Virus record (IMG/VR): IMGVR_UViG_3300033146_002590
Location: 1 to 40,900 of that record
Length of the DNA stretch: 40,900 nucleotides
Source: a virus
Reading direction: 5' to 3' (one strand)
Shown: in pieces, positions 24,254-31,692 of the stretch
How the letters are laid out: every line of letters starts with the position of its first letter
Position numbering within the stretch: position 1 is the stretch's first letter
Made by a program: the position numbers and the translations under genes
The notes under the pieces: generated by a model
Seen by the model: the letters and a program-made list of their open reading frames with translations, nothing else
What the model was told of the DNA's origin: nothing
The model's database searches: none

Positions 24254-25767
24254 CTTTCTCCACTCCCCACGGCATACCTTGCGGATACTCGTTTTTTAGG
24301 GTAAAATGTCATTGACAAAGCTGATAAATTATCAGGACTGCGTCCTGTTGCCTTTTTTATCTTTTCTGTAGATGTCAACATTATTAATCCTGTACTTGTC
24401 ACGCTCTCTATTTTAATTTTAGTTAATTCTTCTTTTAAATTATCATTAAAAGGTAAAGCCAAATTAAACCCTGTTTTCGGGTCTAAGGCATCACGAATAG
24501 CCCACAACAAAAAACACCGCATATTTAAAAACTTGTTTACTCCAAAATGACAAGTTAATTTTTTTGCGTTACGGCTACCCTTAACCGCCCTTATTTTTAA
24601 TTTTATTTCTTTTCCTCTTGAATATACCCCGGCGCCTTCTCCAATAGCATCAACATTACAAACTCCATCGCCTATTGCGTTTTTTATCTTGCCGACAATA
24701 TTCATGTGTATTTTATCAGGGTCAGAGCATTCCCATTCCTCTATTGATTTTATATAATTATCATATCTCTTAACTGCTATAGTTTTATCTTGTCCTTCTC
24801 CGGCAACATCTACGCCTAATATAAATTCTCTATTCTGGATATATTCCTCATCTGCGTTTATATCTTCCCATCTCTTAAAAGCTGCATCTATCCAAGCTGA
24901 TTTAATTACCTGGTCTTCATCTTCTTCTGGAAATTCTCCTAAAACTTTTACCCTTAAATAATTATCTGGCCGATAACATTTGCCTTCAAATTCAAAATCA
25001 TGTTTTTCTGGTAATATATCTTCTCTGGCAATTATGGTACCATGATTATCAATTTGATCTTTAACCCATATATAATCAACCCGTCCGGGGATTATAGTTT
25101 TTTTTAATGTTACATTTGGAACTGTTAAACAGTTTAACTTTCTGCTTACGTAACGTTTACTTTCAGTTGATTTAAACGCCTCACCAGATCGAGAATTAGC
25201 ATTGAATACAAGTAATCTTTTAGAATTATCACCTGTATGTAACCCTTCGAGAGCCTCATGTACTTTATCTGATACACCTGAGGCCTCTGTTACTATTACA
25301 AAACAATTAGAGCTATGAAACCCTGTCCAACTTTCAACAGCATGATCACCAGCCTTAAACGCCAAAATAAAATGCTCAGTATCTACTTCATTTGTAATTT
25401 TATTATTTTTAACTAAAGGAAACCTAACCATTGAATCTAATATTATACCGGGCAAAGGGATCTTTGCTTTTCTCGATATGGCAGCAATCTCACTCATTAC
25501 GACCTTTACGGCCTGCCGATGGGTAGGGGCCGTACAAATAATTTTTGCTGGATAATTTGTATAAATATAACAAAGAGCAGAAACGGCAGCAAGATAATCT
25601 TTACCCCACGCATGCCCTGCCCTTAATGATATAAGTCTGTTATTTTGTATTAATGCAAGCAATTTGTTTTGCTCTTCGTCAAGGCCAGCATTCAAAATAA
25701 TTTTGGCAAACCGAACCCAGTCTGTTTTTAACTCCCCATATTTTTTAATTGCCTTGTCTATTGTCAA
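24250..25767 (-). CDS. terL: Terminase large subunit
   Basis: A 505-residue packaging motor. The ATPase part has a Walker A-like RAGHAWGKDY (49-58), where Asp replaces the usual Ser/Thr after GK, a TAPTHRQAV motif (79-87), and a Walker B-like CFVIVTEAS (155-163). The nuclease part begins at FILGVDVAGEGQDKTIAV with Asp320 as likely metal ligand. It starts with TTG at 25767, with AGAGGAA upstream, 2 bases after the small subunit gene. Family membership is secure; the Walker A variation is worth a look. Confidence 0.92.
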   Translation of the reverse strand: MTIDKAIKKYGELKTDWVRFAKIILNAGLDEEQNKLLALIQNNRLISLRAGHAWGKDYLAAVSALCYIYTNYPAKIICTAPTHRQAVKVVMSEIAAISRKAKIPLPGIILDSMVRFPLVKNNKITNEVDTEHFILAFKAGDHAVESWTGFHSSNCFVIVTEASGVSDKVHEALEGLHTGDNSKRLLVFNANSRSGEAFKSTESKRYVSRKLNCLTVPNVTLKKTIIPGRVDYIWVKDQIDNHGTIIAREDILPEKHDFEFEGKCYRPDNYLRVKVLGEFPEEDEDQVIKSAWIDAAFKRWEDINADEEYIQNREFILGVDVAGEGQDKTIAVKRYDNYIKSIEEWECSDPDKIHMNIVGKIKNAIGDGVCNVDAIGEGAGVYSRGKEIKLKIRAVKGSRNAKKLTCHFGVNKFLNMRCFLLWAIRDALDPKTGFNLALPFNDNLKEELTKIKIESVTSTGLIMLTSTEKIKKATGRSPDNLSALSMTFYPKKRVSARYAVGSGER

Positions 25768-25769
25768 AT

Positions 25770-26261
25770 TTATTCCTCTTGATCATCTTTTTCTGCTTTT
25801 GAGCTTGCGACCAATAAGGCCATAATATTTAGGGGGTTTTCTGGATTATTTGAAAGTTCTTGTTTGTCTGTTTGCCCTAAATAATTTTTTCCTAAAAATA
25901 TTGCCATAGCTACTGATGGCTTATCAATATAATATTTTGTACCATCTTTTTTTTCCCCCCTTTCCCCTGTTAGCATTTTAAATTGCATCCGCCTTATACT
26001 CATATGAAACCCAGTAGCTTTTGTTTTTAAATACTCGGAAAACGTGCAACCATGTTCCTTTTTACAATGATTAACTATAGTATCATAATGCACACCAAAA
26101 TGTTCCGCTATTTCTTCGCCCGTACATCCTATTTTAAGTAAAGAATCTACCTGTGCCCACGGTATTTTTTTTTCTGCATTAGTATTCCCAAGATACGAAG
26201 CCCGACTCCTTCCGTATTTATTCTTCTTTGTTTCATCTATTTTTTTCTTTTTTGTTTTCAT
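25770..26261 (-). CDS. Terminase small subunit (putative)
   Basis: A 163-residue DNA-binding protein. Basic N-terminus (1-30), then a helix-turn-helix-like part (VDSLLKIGCTGEEIAEHFGVHYDTIVNHCKK in pieces at ~40-70), and a C-terminal region with the AIFLGKNYLGQTDKQE motif that is typical of small terminases. It precedes the large subunit by 2 bases. Confidence 0.85.
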   Translation of the reverse strand: MKTKKKKIDETKKNKYGRSRASYLGNTNAEKKIPWAQVDSLLKIGCTGEEIAEHFGVHYDTIVNHCKKEHGCTFSEYLKTKATGFHMSIRRMQFKMLTGERGEKKDGTKYYIDKPSVAMAIFLGKNYLGQTDKQELSNNPENPLNIMALLVASSKAEKDDQEE

Positions 26262-26277
26262 TTTATGCCAAATATAA

Positions 26278-27288
26278 TTATATCATATCCAATATATTTT
26301 TTTTAATATTTAAAGCAATTGCTTCCATTAATTTTGGAGGAACAGAATTGCCAATTATTGTTACTAAATTTTGATAATTTAATTTATAATTATCAAAGAT
26401 ATTAAACCTAAATTCATCAGGGAATGATCCTATTCTTTTTAACAATAAAGATGGCAAAATATGCAATTCTCCATCTTTAATAATAAATAATTTAGATTTA
26501 GGCATAGCCATAGTTTTAATAATAGTTGGTGATGACTTATTTATGTCTATAACCCCAAATCCGAAATATTTATTTACAAAATACTTGCCAAGATTTTCGC
26601 CTGGCTTCACTCTTTTACTTAATAAATAGCAATATGGCTTTGCTTCCCAATTAATATCATTATTAACCATCCGATCATCTTCTGTAACTTCTACAGGCAT
26701 TAAATCTTTTATTTTTATAATATTATTAGTTGGCGTAGGGTACGTTGGAACAATATTTAAATCATACCTTACCCCTATAAAAATTACTCTTTGTCTCGAT
26801 TGGGGCACATTATAATATTTAGCATTTATTAATTTACATTTGACGTTATACCCACAAGACTTAAGTTCTTTTATTATTTGAATAAAAGAACCCTTCATCT
26901 TTCCTTTAACCATACCAGATACATTTTCCATGACAAAAACTTTTGGATACAACCCATTTATAAGTCTAATAAAATCTTTAAATAAATCATTTCTATCATC
27001 ATTAATAATTCTCTTTCCTGCTGTACTAAACCCTTGACATGGTGGAGATCCATCTAATATGTCTAATTCACCCTTATTAATATTACAAAAATCAAGAATC
27101 TCTTTTGCTTTTACATCTTGAATATTCCGCTCCCATGCTTGGCAATCAAAATTTAAATTAAATGTTTTATAAGCATTTTTATCAAAATCTATTGCTAAAA
27201 GTTCATGGAATCCCGCTAATTTATAGCCAAGTGAACTGCCACCGCCACCAGCAAAAGTTGAAATAACTGTATATTTACCTCTTACCAT
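26278..27288 (-). CDS. C5-cytosine DNA methyltransferase
   Basis: A 336-residue SAM-dependent methyltransferase that converts cytosine to 5-methylcytosine. Motif I is STFAGGGGSSLGY (10-22), motif IV SPPCQGFS with catalytic Cys84, motif VI ENV (121-123), motif VIII QSRQR (163-167), and motif X GNSVPP near the C-terminus. All key residues are present, so it is likely active. The start at 27288 overlaps the ParB-like gene by 7 bases. No restriction partner is present, so it probably protects phage DNA from host restriction. Confidence 0.95.
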   Translation of the reverse strand: MVRGKYTVISTFAGGGGSSLGYKLAGFHELLAIDFDKNAYKTFNLNFDCQAWERNIQDVKAKEILDFCNINKGELDILDGSPPCQGFSTAGKRIINDDRNDLFKDFIRLINGLYPKVFVMENVSGMVKGKMKGSFIQIIKELKSCGYNVKCKLINAKYYNVPQSRQRVIFIGVRYDLNIVPTYPTPTNNIIKIKDLMPVEVTEDDRMVNNDINWEAKPYCYLLSKRVKPGENLGKYFVNKYFGFGVIDINKSSPTIIKTMAMPKSKLFIIKDGELHILPSLLLKRIGSFPDEFRFNIFDNYKLNYQNLVTIIGNSVPPKLMEAIALNIKKNILDMI

Positions 27289-27758
27289 ACATATCCACAC
27301 TTTGGGCATTCATTATTTGTATCAATACCTTCATCAAACTCTTTTTCTCCATCACCGGCAATACTGCTATTAATATTATCATTACATATATCACTTATAT
27401 CATTAAGTCCAAATTCAGTCAATTTAATATTAATATCCATATTATTAATGGCTTCAAGTTCATCACTCAATACATCCATATCAAATTCAGTATTCATTGT
27501 CAACTTATTGTGAGCGATAATATACGTTCGTTTTTGAGTATCAGTTAAATGTGTTAATTTAATGACTGGCACACTATCGAGGGCAAGTTCTTTTGCAGCT
27601 AATAATCTCCCATGCCCTTCAATTATCACATTATCACCATCTATTGCAATTGGATCATTAAAGCCAAATTCTTCGATTGAGTTTACAATCTGTGCTATAT
27701 GCCACGATGGATGCAATTTAGCATTACTCTTATATTCTTTTAATTCTGCAATTTTCAT
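27282..27758 (-). CDS. ParB/Srx-like domain protein
   Basis: A 158-residue protein. Residues ~1-90 form a ParB N-terminal (ParB/Srx fold) domain: MKIAELKEYKSNAKLHP, SIEEFGFNDPIAID and the EGHGRLLAAKEL signature (47-58). The C-terminus ends in CPKCGYVW, half of a zinc ribbon. Such proteins commonly lie beside methyltransferases in phages. Start 27758 is preferred to upstream ATGs because a short leader ORF (27761-27808) ends two bases before it and the homology begins here. It overlaps the C5 methyltransferase. Confidence 0.8.
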   Translation of the reverse strand: MKIAELKEYKSNAKLHPSWHIAQIVNSIEEFGFNDPIAIDGDNVIIEGHGRLLAAKELALDSVPVIKLTHLTDTQKRTYIIAHNKLTMNTEFDMDVLSDELEAINNMDINIKLTEFGLNDISDICNDNINSSIAGDGEKEFDEGIDTNNECPKCGYVW

Positions 27759-27760
27759 AC

Positions 27761-27808
27761 TTATAATTTGCATATTAGATTGCCTATTGATTGTGGTAAT
27801 TTTTTCAT
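27761..27808 (-). CDS. Short leader ORF upstream of the ParB-like gene
   Basis: A 15-codon frame starting MKKLPQSIGNLICKL, with an AAAAGGGC ribosome-site candidate, ends two bases before the ParB-like ATG. The first 24 bases nearly match the start of the small membrane ORF at 28116-28241. Termination next to the downstream start suggests translational coupling, or a decayed copy of the longer ORF. Not proven to be translated. Confidence 0.35.
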   Translation of the reverse strand: MKKLPQSIGNLICKL

Positions 27809-27835
27809 AGCTTTTGCCCTTTTTTAAGATTCTCC

Positions 27836-27866
27836 ATAATATGTGAATATAACAAGTAAATGTCAA
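27836..27866 (-). promoter_or_regulatory. Candidate promoter for ParB-like and C5 methyltransferase genes
   Basis: TTGACA (27861-27866) is followed by TATTAT (27836-27841) after 19 bases, or by a weaker CATATT after 17. It lies inside the extended open frame but upstream of the chosen start, which argues against the longer N-terminus. Confidence 0.4.
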
Positions 27867-28096
27867 GTGATTTTTACGGGGTACAAAATCACGCCCATCA
27901 TATCCCGTTTCGCTTCTAGCTTATCAGAATATTCCTCTAAGGCTTTTTTTATGTACTTCTCTTTCAAATTTCTATACTCAACCATCCCGCACGACTGTTC
28001 AAGTTTCATATAACCATCAAGGATATTTACGCATTCAATTTCTCCAACTGTAATATCAAAGTTCCCCCTGAATTTAACTACAACCCTTGCTTTCAT
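27863..28096 (-). CDS. Hypothetical protein
   Basis: A 77-residue protein (MKARVVVKFRGNFDITVGEIE…) with beta strands first and a Lys/Glu-rich helix after. Start at 28096 because GGGAGGCG lies just before; an earlier ATG is five codons upstream. No family recognised. It closes the accessory block. Confidence 0.55.
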   Translation of the reverse strand: MKARVVVKFRGNFDITVGEIECVNILDGYMKLEQSCGMVEYRNLKEKYIKKALEEYSDKLEAKRDMMGVILYPVKIT

Positions 28097-28115
28097 GTTT
28101 TCGCCTCCCATTTAA

Positions 28116-28241
28116 TTAATGTATACTATTTAACAAAACTTCAAAACTATAAGCTAACACTAACATAAACACAAGCCCGCCTATAATTATTCCAATAGCA
28201 ATGTAGATTATTGCTGTTATTGATTGCGGTAATTTTTTCAT
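28116..28241 (-). CDS. Small single-pass membrane protein
   Basis: A 41-residue ORF beginning MKKLPQSITAIIYIA. Residues ~8-35 form one long hydrophobic helix rich in Ile, Gly and Leu. ACAGGGAGAAAATA just before the ATG is a good ribosome site. The N-terminal codons recur in the leader ORF at 27761-27808. Function unknown; an anti-phage-exclusion or membrane-signalling peptide is only a guess. Confidence 0.55.
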   Translation of the reverse strand: MKKLPQSITAIIYIAIGIIIGGLVFMLVLAYSFEVLLNSIH

Positions 28242-28263
28242 TATTTTCTCCCTGTTATTTGTT

Positions 28264-28290
28264 TTAGGGCAATATTACCCATCTTACCAT
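28264..28290 (-). CDS. Eight-codon ORF with strong ribosome site
   Basis: A short frame MVRWVILP preceded by TAGGGAGAAAGTA, part of the repeated leader at 28294-28324. It may be a leader peptide or a remnant left after loss of the gene once attached to this leader. Weak evidence. Confidence 0.2.
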   Translation of the reverse strand: MVRWVILP

Positions 28291-28293
28291 TAC

Positions 28294-28324
28294 TTTCTCC
28301 CTACTGGTTTATATTTCTTTGTTA
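28294..28324 (-). repeat. Cassette-leader repeat, copy 1
   Basis: On the minus strand this reads TAACAAAGAAATATAAACCA followed by GTAGGGAGAAA. Close copies lie at 28996-29022 and 30901-30932. Each copy carries a Shine-Dalgarno-like GGGAG or GGAG, so the repeat acts as, or contains, a translation leader for the next small gene. Confidence 0.7.
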
Positions 28325-28383
28325 TTGTTGCCCTGCACAGAATCGAACAGGTAAGTTTCAGGAGTGTTCTTAAGGATTCTCCT

Positions 28384-28931
28384 TTAATATTTTTTCAGTT
28401 CCAATTTTAAATATAGATTAACAGCCTCAATCCCAGGTTTCCTTGGCATCCGGCCTTTAAATTTAAGCTTCTCATAAAAATCAGCCCCTCTTATCTCTGC
28501 AAGTTTTTCTTCCCACTCGTCCCTTGAGCAAAAAATTTGTGATTTCCAGCAGTTAAAGAAATTCCATTATCTAAATCCCACCTTAATACTTTGTTTGCTC
28601 TGGTGATTATATGGTGAGCATTTAACGGTTGATCGGAGCTACCATTCACTTCACATTTATACCCTGCCCGGGCTTTAACTATTTTTGCCCAAAGTTCATC
28701 ATTTTCTTTTGCTATTAATTGTCGAGGAGTTTTGCCTACTTTTTTCCCTCCGACTTTAAAGACCTTGTGCTTGATTTTTAAAGTATGTTTTACCCTGAAA
28801 TTACTTTCACAGTGTGGGCAGGTTAAAGCGTATTCTTTCCGGTATTCTTTTATCTCTGTTATGGTTATCCTCATCTTACAATAAGGACAATTAATTGTTG
28901 CAGATGGCAATGTGTATTGGATTTTAATCAT
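28384..28931 (-). pseudogene. HNH endonuclease gene with a frameshift near its 3' end
   Basis: The upstream frame (28491-28931) encodes a zinc-finger N-terminus (two CxxC pairs: CPYCK and CPHC), then an HNH-like domain: CEVNGSS, NAHHIITRAN, DLDNGISLTAGNHK. After GNHK it meets a T6 run (28530-28535), goes out of frame and stops. In the -1 frame the sequence continues as FCSRDEWEEKLAEI…GADFYEKLK and on to a stop at 28384, the expected phage HNH C-terminus. One missing T would explain it; slippage is also possible. Homing or DNA nicking/packaging roles are known for such phage HNH proteins. Confidence 0.75.
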
Positions 28932-28995
28932 TTTTTTTTCTGACTTTCTTTAAGCAGCATCTTGTATATTAGACAACGAAAGCTTAATATCTGCA

Positions 28996-29022
28996 CTCCT
29001 ACTGGTTTATATTTCCTTGTTA
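28996..29022 (-). repeat. Cassette-leader repeat, copy 2
   Basis: A 27-base close copy of the leader at 28294-28324 and 30901-30932, with CAAGGA in place of CAAAGA. Downstream on the minus strand, a possible short GTG-initiated frame ends ATGA-style at the HNH start. The gap 28932-29120 otherwise holds only a TTGGCTT/AAGCCAA hairpin just after the radical SAM stop. Confidence 0.6.
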
Positions 29023-29120
29023 CCAAACATATTTCGCTAATGTTGGTTTTTCAAATGAAGTGAGTGCTAAATTAACCGTAATTAAAATAACCCCACCGCA
29101 CTTTTGGCTTTACAAGCCAA

Positions 29121-30158
29121 TTAGGTTTTGATAAAATATTCATCTAATTCTCTATTCCAACTTAATGACAATTCATTATTTGATAATAATTTCAAATTAT
29201 TTATTTTATTTTCTTCTGTTACCTTTCTCATCATTCCTGTATAATTACCAAAATTCCAATTTAATATTATTGGAGTTTTTAATGGTATCATTGTATTTTT
29301 AACAAACCCAAATTGTAAATCATTTTCAATTATACAACAATTATATTTATCGCTAAAATAATTTTGTATATCATTAAATAAACTTAATGTTTGTTCATCA
29401 GATAACCGATTTTCGTTAGCCCATTTAGTTTTATAATCAACAACAGAAAAACTATCAGTTTCTAATAATGGACTTATCTTAACGGAATTAGAATAATTTT
29501 TAACAGCATTATAAAAATCAATAATATCAATTAAATTATCGTTATTCCCTAAAAATACATTATTATTAATTCTAACATTTACTTTATTTTTATTTGCTGT
29601 TTCATAAATATTTTTGATGTCATTTACTGTTAAAATATATTTAGAATTAGTTATTTGTTTTTGTTTATCTATATCAATATTCATAAATGAAATATTAATA
29701 TTTGTAAGCCCGCAACTTAATACTTTCTCTCTATATTTTTTATTTTGTGCAAGTCTTATCCCGTTGGTTGTCATTACAATTTTATCTAATTTAAGTGTAG
29801 ATAACCACTCAATCATAGGTAATAACATTTTACTCATTGTTGGTTCCCCACCAAGTAATAAAACTTCCCTAACATTCATATTGTTAATTGCGAATAATAT
29901 CTTTTCTTTAAAAATTTCAATATCACCATTTAATTTGTTATGTATTAAATCCGCAATGCAGAAATTACAGTTTGCATTACAATAATCTGTTAATACTATA
30001 TCTAAATAAGGCTCTTTATTTAAAAGATATTTCTTCCCATTATTTTCAAATTCAGAATAAACATTATCTCCAAATTTAAAAACTTCAAATTCATTTATTT
30101 TAATTTTTTTTGCCATCGCTTGCTCAATTTCTTCTCTTAATCTACTTTGTTTTGTCAT
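29121..30158 (-). CDS. Radical SAM enzyme
   Basis: A 345-residue protein with the cluster motif C-x3-C-x2-C at Cys60, Cys64 and Cys67 (DYCNANCNFCIAD) and the SAM-binding GGEPT at 103-107, followed by a MTTNGIRLA-type strand. These are hallmarks of radical SAM enzymes, which cleave S-adenosylmethionine to start radical chemistry. No second Cys cluster (SPASM/twitch) is seen. The start at 30158 has GGGAG upstream; longer frames run into the attC-like palindrome. It differs from QueE, the radical SAM enzyme often carried by phages. Substrate unknown; a partner peptide nearby is not obvious. Confidence 0.85.
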   Translation of the reverse strand: MTKQSRLREEIEQAMAKKIKINEFEVFKFGDNVYSEFENNGKKYLLNKEPYLDIVLTDYCNANCNFCIADLIHNKLNGDIEIFKEKILFAINNMNVREVLLLGGEPTMSKMLLPMIEWLSTLKLDKIVMTTNGIRLAQNKKYREKVLSCGLTNINISFMNIDIDKQKQITNSKYILTVNDIKNIYETANKNKVNVRINNNVFLGNNDNLIDIIDFYNAVKNYSNSVKISPLLETDSFSVVDYKTKWANENRLSDEQTLSLFNDIQNYFSDKYNCCIIENDLQFGFVKNTMIPLKTPIILNWNFGNYTGMMRKVTEENKINNLKLLSNNELSLSWNRELDEYFIKT

Positions 30159-30194
30159 TTTATTAAAATCTCCCATCATTTTTAAATTTACGTT

Positions 30195-30289
30195 GCCTAA
30201 CACACGGTATAAACAAACCGCTATCAAGCATTATTATTAAATTTGAACTGTCTTATATGCGGTCAGTTCATACCGCAATCCGTTAGCGG
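30195..30289 (-). repeat. attC-like imperfect palindrome
   Basis: The ends read (plus strand) GCCTAAC … CGGTAT and ATACCG … GTTAGCG, giving paired outer (TAAC/GTTA) and inner (CGGTAT/ATACCG) boxes across 95 bases. On the minus strand the 3' end is GTTAGGC, a match to the integron core GTTRRRY. Internal GAACTG/CAGTTC pairing adds structure. It lies between two accessory genes, as attC sites lie between cassettes. Spacer lengths (3 and 6) are not quite canonical, so it is called attC-like only. Confidence 0.45.
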
Positions 30290-30293
30290 TAAT

Positions 30294-30623
30294 TTAAACC
30301 ACATTCCATTCAACTATGTGATTATAACTATCACCATTACCTTTTGCATCTAAGGCATAGTTTGTATTATCAACTCTTACTTCGGCATAACTACCATCTT
30401 CTAAATATATTTCTACACCATCAGGTAAGTGGTTTTCTAAGAAGTCAGTCATTGTAAAAGCATTGTCATTATGGTAATAGTCAGTAGTCCAAGAAAAACT
30501 ACCGCTAACATCGGCTATATGTAATGCCTTAGTTTCGTTGTTATCGGAAGTTTCATGTTCTTTTTGGCGTTCATCTGTTGTTACAAAATGTATAGTTGTT
30601 TCTATAATATCTTCAATTTTCAT
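30294..30623 (-). CDS. Small mosaic protein, shorter paralogue
   Basis: A 109-residue protein. Residues 1-17 (MKIEDIIETTIHFVTTD) and the following ~22 (ERQKEHETSDNNETKALH…) are identical to parts of the 30930-31367 product, but 42 residues between them are missing. Its C-terminal half (YYHNDNAFTMTDFLENHLP…) is unrelated. Function unknown; acidic and soluble. The ribosome site is weak (GAAAG). Confidence 0.6.
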   Translation of the reverse strand: MKIEDIIETTIHFVTTDERQKEHETSDNNETKALHIADVSGSFSWTTDYYHNDNAFTMTDFLENHLPDGVEIYLEDGSYAEVRVDNTNYALDAKGNGDSYNHIVEWNVV

Positions 30624-30658
30624 AATTCTATACTTTCTATTAAGTTAATATTTCTTTG
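30505..30658. repeat. Direct-repeat modules R2 and R1, joined copy
   Basis: R2 (30505-30574, 70 bases) and R1 (30572-30658, 87 bases) recur at 31123-31192 and 31316-31402. Here they are fused, overlapping by three bases; in the other copy 123 bases separate them. The fusion is in frame and creates the shorter paralogue by a 126-base deletion. Confidence 0.85.
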
Positions 30659-30896
30659 ATGTGGCAGTAAGAAACCACCCACTGCCGCATATTTTTCCAT
30701 CTCCGTCGTATGTTGGTTTTAACGTAACTTTCTTTTTAGCATTTAAAACTTTCATACCTTTTTTCAATTCTTTGATAGAATATTTATTTCCACATTCATC
30801 GGCAAGGGCGGAATACCCAAACCACACCGCATCAAAAATAGTTTTGTCCCATTTATCTAGCGCCTTTAAAATGTCGCCACATAACTCAGCTTTCAT
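30645..30896 (-). CDS. Small accessory protein
   Basis: An 83-residue protein (MKAELCGDILKALDKWDKTIFDA…) with a helical N-terminus and a Lys-rich C-terminal hairpin. The layout VWFGYSALADECGNKYSIKELKKGMKVL is helix-turn-helix-like and resembles a small winged helix, but this is not certain. AATAGGGAG of leader copy 3 provides the ribosome site. No family recognised. Confidence 0.55.
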   Translation of the reverse strand: MKAELCGDILKALDKWDKTIFDAVWFGYSALADECGNKYSIKELKKGMKVLNAKKKVTLKPTYDGDGKICGSGWFLTATSKKY

Positions 30897-30900
30897 CTGT

Positions 30901-30932
30901 TTTTCTCCCTATTGGTTTATATTTCTTTGTTA
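30901..30932 (-). repeat. Cassette-leader repeat, copy 3
   Basis: The copy begins at the TAA stop of the upstream gene and ends just before the ATG of the 30645-30896 gene, so one small gene is joined to the next through this shared leader. Compare 28294-28324 and 28996-29022. Confidence 0.7.
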
Positions 30933-31367
30933 GCCACAATAATACTCATATTCAAATTCTCCAAAGAAAAATTTGTAATTATATTCTATAGCTTCATCTT
31001 TTGTTTTAAATTTCATAGCATCTTTTTTGCTGTCTGTTAGTGTCATTCCAAATTTTTCTTTTTGCTTAAAATATACTTTTACAACTTCATTTCTCGTTAG
31101 CAATACAGAACAATTACTATGCCTAACATCGGCTATATGTAATGCCTTAGTTTCGTTGTTATCGGAAGTTTCATGTTCTTTTTGGCGTTCATTTGCCAAC
31201 GCACTTTGAAACATCGCTTCCAATTCCTTACAATCATACTCGGGTTCATCACTCTCACCCATTCTTACAGTCCAACTATCTGCCGAATATCTTGTATATT
31301 CATTCCACTCATCTGCATCTGTTGTTACAAAATGTATAGTTGTTTCTATAATATCTTCAATTTTCAT
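30930..31367 (-). CDS. Small mosaic protein, longer paralogue
   Basis: A 145-residue protein: shared N-terminus (1-17), an acidic middle (ADEWNEYTRYSADSW … ELEAMFQSALAN), the shared ERQKEHETSDNNETKALHIADV segment, and a distinct basic C-terminus ending FGEFEYEYYCG. The DEW/Cys/ALA-x-E pattern of the middle resembles the 31389-31598 product. Role unknown. Confidence 0.6.
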   Translation of the reverse strand: MKIEDIIETTIHFVTTDADEWNEYTRYSADSWTVRMGESDEPEYDCKELEAMFQSALANERQKEHETSDNNETKALHIADVRHSNCSVLLTRNEVVKVYFKQKEKFGMTLTDSKKDAMKFKTKDEAIEYNYKFFFGEFEYEYYCG

Positions 31368-31402
31368 AATTCTATACTTTCTATTAAGTTAATATTTCTT
31401 TG
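31123..31402. repeat. Direct-repeat modules R2 and R1, separated copy
   Basis: R2 at 31123-31192 and R1 at 31316-31402 match the fused copy at 30505-30658. R1 covers the 5' end of the gene and its upstream leader; its edge abuts the short GCTATATGTAATGCCTT repeat (31402-31418) shared by the three KALHIA genes. Confidence 0.85.
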
Positions 31403-31598
31403 CTATATGTAATGCCTTGCTGTCGTGCTGTTTGGTAGTTTCGGAGCGTTCTTGCCGTTCGCTTAGTACATTTTCAACGCATAATCTTGCGAAATCTTGA
31501 CAATCTGCACTATCAAATAATAATTGATTGCTGTCGTTTACGTGTGAATGTCCTCGCCATTCTCTATACCATTCATCTAATTTTGCTATAATATTCAT
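31389..31598 (-). CDS. Small KALHIA-type accessory protein
   Basis: A 69-residue protein (MNIIAKLDEWYREWRGHSHV…), with an acidic middle and ending SETTKQHDSKALHIAKKY. The KALHIA end matches the internal segment of the two mosaic paralogues, also at DNA level (GCTATATGTAATGCCTT). It may be the ancestral short form. Function unknown. The 31599-31692 gap holds TAACGGATTACGG, a partial match to the attC-like site at 30195-30289, and a GTGTAGT/ACTACAC hairpin. Confidence 0.55.
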   Translation of the reverse strand: MNIIAKLDEWYREWRGHSHVNDSNQLLFDSADCQDFARLCVENVLSERQERSETTKQHDSKALHIAKKY

Positions 31599-31692
31599 CG
31601 CTCACTAATTTAAGTTAATAATTCAAAGTTTAGTGTAGTTTAATCGGCACTACACATAGCCGTAATCCGTTACAAGCCATTTAATAAATCCT

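Noticed and set aside
28330-28365. Minus-strand sequence with TTCGATT flanked by G and C, then CAGGGCAACA, resembling the 3' end of a tRNA
   Set aside because: The T-stem pairs at only two of five positions and no matching 5' acceptor arm (TGCCCTG) lies 60-90 bases upstream. It may be a remnant or a tRNA-like attachment core, but no integrase is present to support this.
30505-31402. CRISPR-like repetition
   Set aside because: Repeats are few, long, partly coding and unevenly spaced; no repeat-spacer periodicity or cas gene.
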